Source: JAAXIE01 sp965204245
GTDB taxonomy: Bacteria; Chloroflexota; Dehalococcoidia; Lucifugimonadales; JAAXIE01
Assembly: GCA_965204245.1 (NCBI GenBank)
Contig: CBDBED010000002.1
Coordinates: forward strand, 124,001-188,000
Length of the DNA: 64,000 bases
Reading direction: 5' to 3'
Below, in pieces: positions 60,373-64,000 of the stretch (the stretch's first letter is position 1; every line of letters starts with the position of its first letter). The notes beneath the pieces were generated by a model. The model had not been told where the DNA came from. It made no database searches and saw nothing but the letters and a program-made list of their open reading frames with translations. Position numbers and translations under genes: made by a program.

Positions 60373-61230
60373 TCACGAATCTGATTTTTCAGGCTCGATG
60401 AATGAACGGCTTTGGAACCAGTACAGGGGCCGGCCCTCTGCCCGCGCTATGCGTTCAACCCTGACTCCGAACACGGGCTCCAGCACTCTGGGTACCAGGA
60501 CCGTCTCCACGGGCCCAGCCGCTTGGACGCGACCATCATGCAACACGACGATATGATCGGAATACTCGGCTGCCAGATTCACGTCATGTATCGACATGAG
60601 AGTGGTCACACCGATGCCACGGATGAGTTCGAGGACTTCGAGTTGGTAACGGATGTCAAGGTGATTGGTAGGCTCGTCGAGGATCAGTACACGGGCTTCC
60701 TGGACGAGGGCGCGCGCGACCAGTGCTCGTTGCTTCTCTCCACCGGACAAGGTGCTGAACGACCGAGTTGCCAGTGCCGTAATGTCCACATGAGCGAGAG
60801 CATCATCGACGCGCTGCCGATCCTGGGAAGACTCCTTGGCGAACGCCGACTGGTGGGGACTGCGCCCCATCGCAACTACTTCCCGAACGGTGAACTCGAA
60901 ATCGGACCGCGGCTCCTGAACGACGACGGAGATACGCCGGGCGGCCTCGGACGGGCGCAACGCCCAGAGGTCATCCTCACCCACGACCACGCGTCCAAGT
61001 CGCGGGCGCAGCACCCGGTATATGGTGCGCAACAGCGTGGTCTTGCCACTTCCATTGGGCCCTATGATGCCCACGATTTGGCTGGCCTCGACCTCCAAGC
61101 TGACCTCCGAGCAAATCTCTACAGAGCCCACTGCCACTGTCACCCCAGACAGCGAGAGCGACAACGGGGGCGGGCCATTACCTACCGTGGGCGGCTTGGT
61201 AGCGTCGAACTCCGGGTAATCAGCGGGCAT
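60373..61230 (-). CDS. ABC transporter ATPase, iron-siderophore/cobalamin type
   Basis: 285 residues from the ATG at 61230, overlapping the permease end by 11 bp. Walker A GPNGSGKTT, signature LSGGEKQRALVARAL, Walker B RVLILDEPTNHLD, and switch His in MSIHDVNLAAEYSDHIVVLHDG. Sequence layout is that of FecE/BtuD-type importers. Last gene of the operon. Confidence 0.9.
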   Translation of the reverse strand: MPADYPEFDATKPPTVGNGPPPLSLSLSGVTVAVGSVEICSEVSLEVEASQIVGIIGPNGSGKTTLLRTIYRVLRPRLGRVVVGEDDLWALRPSEAARRISVVVQEPRSDFEFTVREVVAMGRSPHQSAFAKESSQDRQRVDDALAHVDITALATRSFSTLSGGEKQRALVARALVQEARVLILDEPTNHLDIRYQLEVLELIRGIGVTTLMSIHDVNLAAEYSDHIVVLHDGRVQAAGPVETVLVPRVLEPVFGVRVERIARAEGRPLYWFQSRSFIEPEKSDS

Positions 61231-62350
61231 GGTCTGATCCTCGCAGTCGAGAACGTAGGAGCAAGGCGAAGACCGGGGCACCGACGAGTGCCGTGATCAC
61301 CCCGATGGGCAGCTCACGGGGCTGAATCACGAGCCGAGCGAGCACGTCGGACCACAACAGGAACAGGGCTCCCACGAGGGCCGCCAGCGGAAGCACCCGT
61401 CGATGATCGGAGCCCACCACCATCCGTACGGCGTGGGGGATGACGAGCCCTACGAATCCGACGCCGCCTGCCAATGCTACCGAGGTGCCGGTGAGCAGCG
61501 CGACGACCACAAACAGGATGCGACGCAGCCGGTCCGGTGGGACTCCCATGCTGGTCGCGGTCTCATCGCCGAAGAGGAGCAGGTTCAAGGGACGGGCTTG
61601 GGCTAGGAGATAGACAAGCCCGGCGGCGAGCAGGATGGTTGGCAGCCCAAGCTGATCCCATCGCGCCCCACCCAGTGCGCCGAGCATCCAGAAGAGCGCG
61701 ACGCGTGCCGTTTGATTGTGCTCGCTGATAAAGATAAGCATGCTGGTCAAGGCCGCAAAGAGGTAGCTCACCGCTATTCCGGCCAGAACCAGCCGTAACG
61801 GACTGAGGCCGCCCGCCGAGTGCGCCAAAAAGAAAGCCAGGCCGTAGCCAACGAGTCCACCGGCAAAAGCGGCAACTGACAGCGTATAGACCCCGGCGAA
61901 GGCCCATCCGAGCACAATGACGCTCACGGCACCAGCGGCGGCGCCTGATGTCCCTCCGAGGATTGTCGGGTCCGCCAGTGGGTTCCGCACCATGGCTTGG
62001 AGGACTGTGCCGACTACGGCGAGGGTTGCGCCGACCATCACGGCGAGGAGGGCTCGGGGGAGGCGGATGTGCCAGACTATCCGCTCGTGAGCGGCTGGCC
62101 AGTTGGCCGATACCAAATCCGGCCAGAACTGGTCGATCCCGATACGCCAGGCTGTCACCGGAGAGATGTCGGCGGGACCCAGGGTCACCGCGAGTACGAT
62201 AGACGCGGCCAAGGCAACGCAAAGGCCTCCAAACAATGCGGTGAGGCCGAGCCCAGACAGCCCGCGAGGGGCCGCGACACCGATGGGTGAACGATTCACC
62301 CCAGAGCGAATCAGCCTAGCCAGCAACGTTGGCATTGATGACGGCCTCAT
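61220..62350 (-). CDS. ABC transporter permease, FecCD family
   Basis: 376 residues from the ATG at 62350. About ten spans with FecCD motifs: IRLPRALLAVMVGATLAVVGTVLQAMVRNPLADPTILGGTSGAAAGA, FWMLGALGGARWDQL, GFVGLVIPHAVRMVVGSDHRRVLP. Start overlaps the MATE stop by 4 bp (ATGA), so it is translationally coupled to an exporter gene. Imports an iron-siderophore or cobalamin. Confidence 0.9.
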   Translation of the reverse strand: MRPSSMPTLLARLIRSGVNRSPIGVAAPRGLSGLGLTALFGGLCVALAASIVLAVTLGPADISPVTAWRIGIDQFWPDLVSANWPAAHERIVWHIRLPRALLAVMVGATLAVVGTVLQAMVRNPLADPTILGGTSGAAAGAVSVIVLGWAFAGVYTLSVAAFAGGLVGYGLAFFLAHSAGGLSPLRLVLAGIAVSYLFAALTSMLIFISEHNQTARVALFWMLGALGGARWDQLGLPTILLAAGLVYLLAQARPLNLLLFGDETATSMGVPPDRLRRILFVVVALLTGTSVALAGGVGFVGLVIPHAVRMVVGSDHRRVLPLAALVGALFLLWSDVLARLVIQPRELPIGVITALVGAPVFALLLRSRLRGSDHAR

Positions 62351-63744
62351 ATTGTCGCCGCCCGCCAGTGCCCCTGACGGTAGCGCCACCAAGCTCCGGC
62401 CGTCCGGGCCACGAAGAAAGCGATCCCGGCGACGTATATTCCGACGAGTCCCCAACCGAAGGGGACTGCGAGCAGCCACGACAGCGGCAACAAGACAAGG
62501 TAGCTGGAAACCGTGGAGGTGTAGAAGACCCACTTGGAGTCGCCAGCAGCGCGCAGCACCGCGGCCAGCACCATGCTTGAGGCCATGAAGGGCACCTGCA
62601 GGGCCAAGATAATGAGGACGCGACGGGCTTCCGCCACAACGCCTGCATCCGGGGTGAGCAGATGCAGAATCGGGGACGGCGCGAGGAGCACTGGTGCCAG
62701 CAGGAGAGTTGGCAGGGCGATCATCAGCAACAGCCCAGCCCGCTGGGTCAGTGCTAGCGCGCCCTGCTCGCGGCTGCCCAAGCTGTGCCCGACAAGGATC
62801 GACGTCCCAGTTGACAGAGCCCAAATCGCCGTCCAGAGGACCTGCTGTATGTTCGTTATGACCTGCATCCCAGCGATGACGGACGTGCCCAGCGAGGCGA
62901 CAATCCGGAGAACGAGGATGTTGTTGACGTAACCGAGGAAGAGCATGGCCGTCTCAGCCCAACCGATGGACCAGAGCCCTGGAAGTATCTCTTGGGACCG
63001 GCGGAGGTGCCTGACACGGAACAGGTCGTAGGTGGCGCGGAACTTTCTCCAGCCAAACCAGCCCATGTAAGCGCAACCGACGGCCACAGAGATTATCGTA
63101 GCGATGCCAGCACCAAGCAGTCCCCAGCCGACCACGAATATCAGGAGATAGTTCAGTGGGATGTTTATGGCGTTGACGAGGAATGTCATGCGCATGGCCA
63201 CACCGGTCTCCCCGACGCCGGCATACACTGATCGGAACATGGCTGTCGCGGCGGCAAAAGGTGCGGCGAACGCCAGTGCCCGGAGATATGGTACGCCCTC
63301 GGTTAGCACGGCCTCGCTCAATCCGAAGGCAGCAAGGATTGTTCCAGAACCGATGCTGAGGACGAGGAACACCACTAGGCTGGCGCCGATGCCGACCAGC
63401 AACGAAACGTCCAGCAATTGTCCTATGGCGGCGGGACGACCCTCTCCGTACCGCCGGGACGCAATTATCTGGGTGGCAGTCCCCCATCCACTGAACAGCA
63501 TACCTGCTGCTATGTTCACGGATGAGGCGACGGCCGCTGCCGCGAGTGCCTCGGTGGAGACACGGCTGATCATAACGGTGTCGACGACCCCAAGCACGAT
63601 GTGTGAGAGGTTGGCGACCGCGATCGGGAAGCTCAAGGCAAAGACGCGCCTGAGGGCGTCCCCTTGAGTTGTTGTCACGGCACCCGTAGCGTCCTCCAGA
63701 GTCGTGACTGCGATGCCGGGATGAGTGGCGTCGCATCCCGGCAT
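62347..63744 (-). CDS. MATE-family efflux transporter
   Basis: 465 residues, 12 spans in two halves: DALRRVFALSFPIAVANLSHIVLGVVDTVMISRVSTEALAAAAVASS, MFSGWGTATQIIASRRYGEGRPAAIGQ, GTSILVGHSLGSREQGALALTQRA. MATE proteins export cations and drugs with a Na or proton gradient, and some export siderophores or metal chelators. Inserted between the binding-protein and permease genes of a metal/chelate importer, coupled to both. Confidence 0.9.
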   Translation of the reverse strand: MPGCDATHPGIAVTTLEDATGAVTTTQGDALRRVFALSFPIAVANLSHIVLGVVDTVMISRVSTEALAAAAVASSVNIAAGMLFSGWGTATQIIASRRYGEGRPAAIGQLLDVSLLVGIGASLVVFLVLSIGSGTILAAFGLSEAVLTEGVPYLRALAFAAPFAAATAMFRSVYAGVGETGVAMRMTFLVNAINIPLNYLLIFVVGWGLLGAGIATIISVAVGCAYMGWFGWRKFRATYDLFRVRHLRRSQEILPGLWSIGWAETAMLFLGYVNNILVLRIVASLGTSVIAGMQVITNIQQVLWTAIWALSTGTSILVGHSLGSREQGALALTQRAGLLLMIALPTLLLAPVLLAPSPILHLLTPDAGVVAEARRVLIILALQVPFMASSMVLAAVLRAAGDSKWVFYTSTVSSYLVLLPLSWLLAVPFGWGLVGIYVAGIAFFVARTAGAWWRYRQGHWRAATI

Positions 63745-63757
63745 CTGTCGGCGTATA

Positions 63758-64000
63758 TCAGCGGGCGGCGCTTACGCGGCGCACCGTGGTCGCCACCTCA
63801 ATCAGGCCATCAAGGTTCTGTGGGCCGGGCACACTCTGGAGGAAAGTCAGTGACATGTATTGACCGTTGGCCACCGCCGACATCCCTGACAGGGCTGGAC
63901 TGGACTCAAGGAATGCGCGGTTAGTTTCCGGGCCGCCAAAGCCGTAGTCGACGAAGATAATCAGCTCCGGGTCGGCCTCGACGACGGCTTCCCACTCCAC
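63758..64000 (-). CDS. Periplasmic binding protein, FecB/BtuF type, 5' end outside window
   Basis: The C-terminal 80 residues of the binding protein: EWEAVVEADPELIIFVDYGFGG...LESSPALSGMSAVANGQYMSLTFLQSVPGPQNLDGLIEVATTV, typical of the second lobe (DPDLIIxxD...L......aVk.grvy.i......pgprn.dgie.la). The start lies beyond 64000. It is followed by MATE, permease and ATPase, and should capture the chelate outside the membrane. Confidence 0.87.
   Translation of the reverse strand: MEWEAVVEADPELIIFVDYGFGGPETNRAFLESSPALSGMSAVANGQYMSLTFLQSVPGPQNLDGLIEVATTVRRVSAAR

Overview
The window reads as a chromosomal segment of an uncultured heterotrophic bacterium, most probably a Chloroflexota of the SAR202 / Dehalococcoidia type. 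This is an inference from gene content, not from a marker phylogeny. It rests on four luciferase-like flavin monooxygenases, two acyl-CoA dehydrogenases, an HpaB-type flavin hydroxylase, a xanthine-dehydrogenase-type molybdenum subunit, a GMC oxidoreductase, an alpha-hydroxy-acid oxidase, three alpha/beta hydrolases and a TRAP transporter. Together they give the profile of a degrader of oxidised, recalcitrant organic matter.

Layout. 1-3460 is an accessory patch: the left end of an IS1-family element running off the window, a 280-nt strongly self-complementary segment ending in a perfect terminator (a possible non-coding RNA), a GIY-YIG nuclease-like gene and several very small membrane-protein genes. 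3760-4500 is a four-unit array of ~200-bp intergenic repeats with fixed heptamers and variable but mutually complementary arms; related single or double copies lie at 20316-20456 and 59879-60066. 4927-12681 holds a VOC protein, a lipoprotein, hydrolases, an amidohydrolase, the first flavin monooxygenase and an FAD amine-oxidase-like gene. 12691-18799 has a LysR regulator, a tandemly duplicated 54/55-residue peptide gene, a coiled-coil lipoprotein, a small HTH regulator with a cysteine cluster, a DRG/Obg-like GTPase and a coiled-coil PD-(D/E)XK-like protein.

17789-20232 is a tight operon (HIT, HD, unknown membrane-anchored protein, flavin monooxygenase). 20656-22764 is an accessory insertion: a toxin-antitoxin-like pair, a duplicated 3' end of an acyl-CoA dehydrogenase gene and two hypothetical genes. 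22549-35610 carries the acyl-CoA dehydrogenases, two stand-alone AsnC-type ligand-binding domains, rsmG, a flippase-like membrane protein, an alpha-hydroxy-acid oxidase, an epimerase-like protein and a TRAP operon (dctP, hairpin, dctQ, dctM). 36015-53214 is transport and catabolism: a Kef-like antiporter, an oligopeptide-type binding protein, an MFS carrier, tRNA-Ala(TGC), a molybdenum hydroxylase, an SDR, two Uma2 proteins, a cupin, a GMC oxidoreductase and more flavin enzymes.

53357-55767 is a secreted repeat protein divergent from an XRE/S24 (LexA-like) repressor, with a perfect 19-bp palindrome covering both promoters. 58148-59788 encodes a thiamine-diphosphate enzyme. 60373-64000 is an iron-siderophore/cobalamin-type ABC import operon with a MATE exporter gene inserted between the binding protein and the permease; it runs off the right edge.

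The best candidate for something undescribed is the heptamer/variable-arm repeat family. Its spacings (21, 11 and 9 bp) are held while the arm sequences change together.
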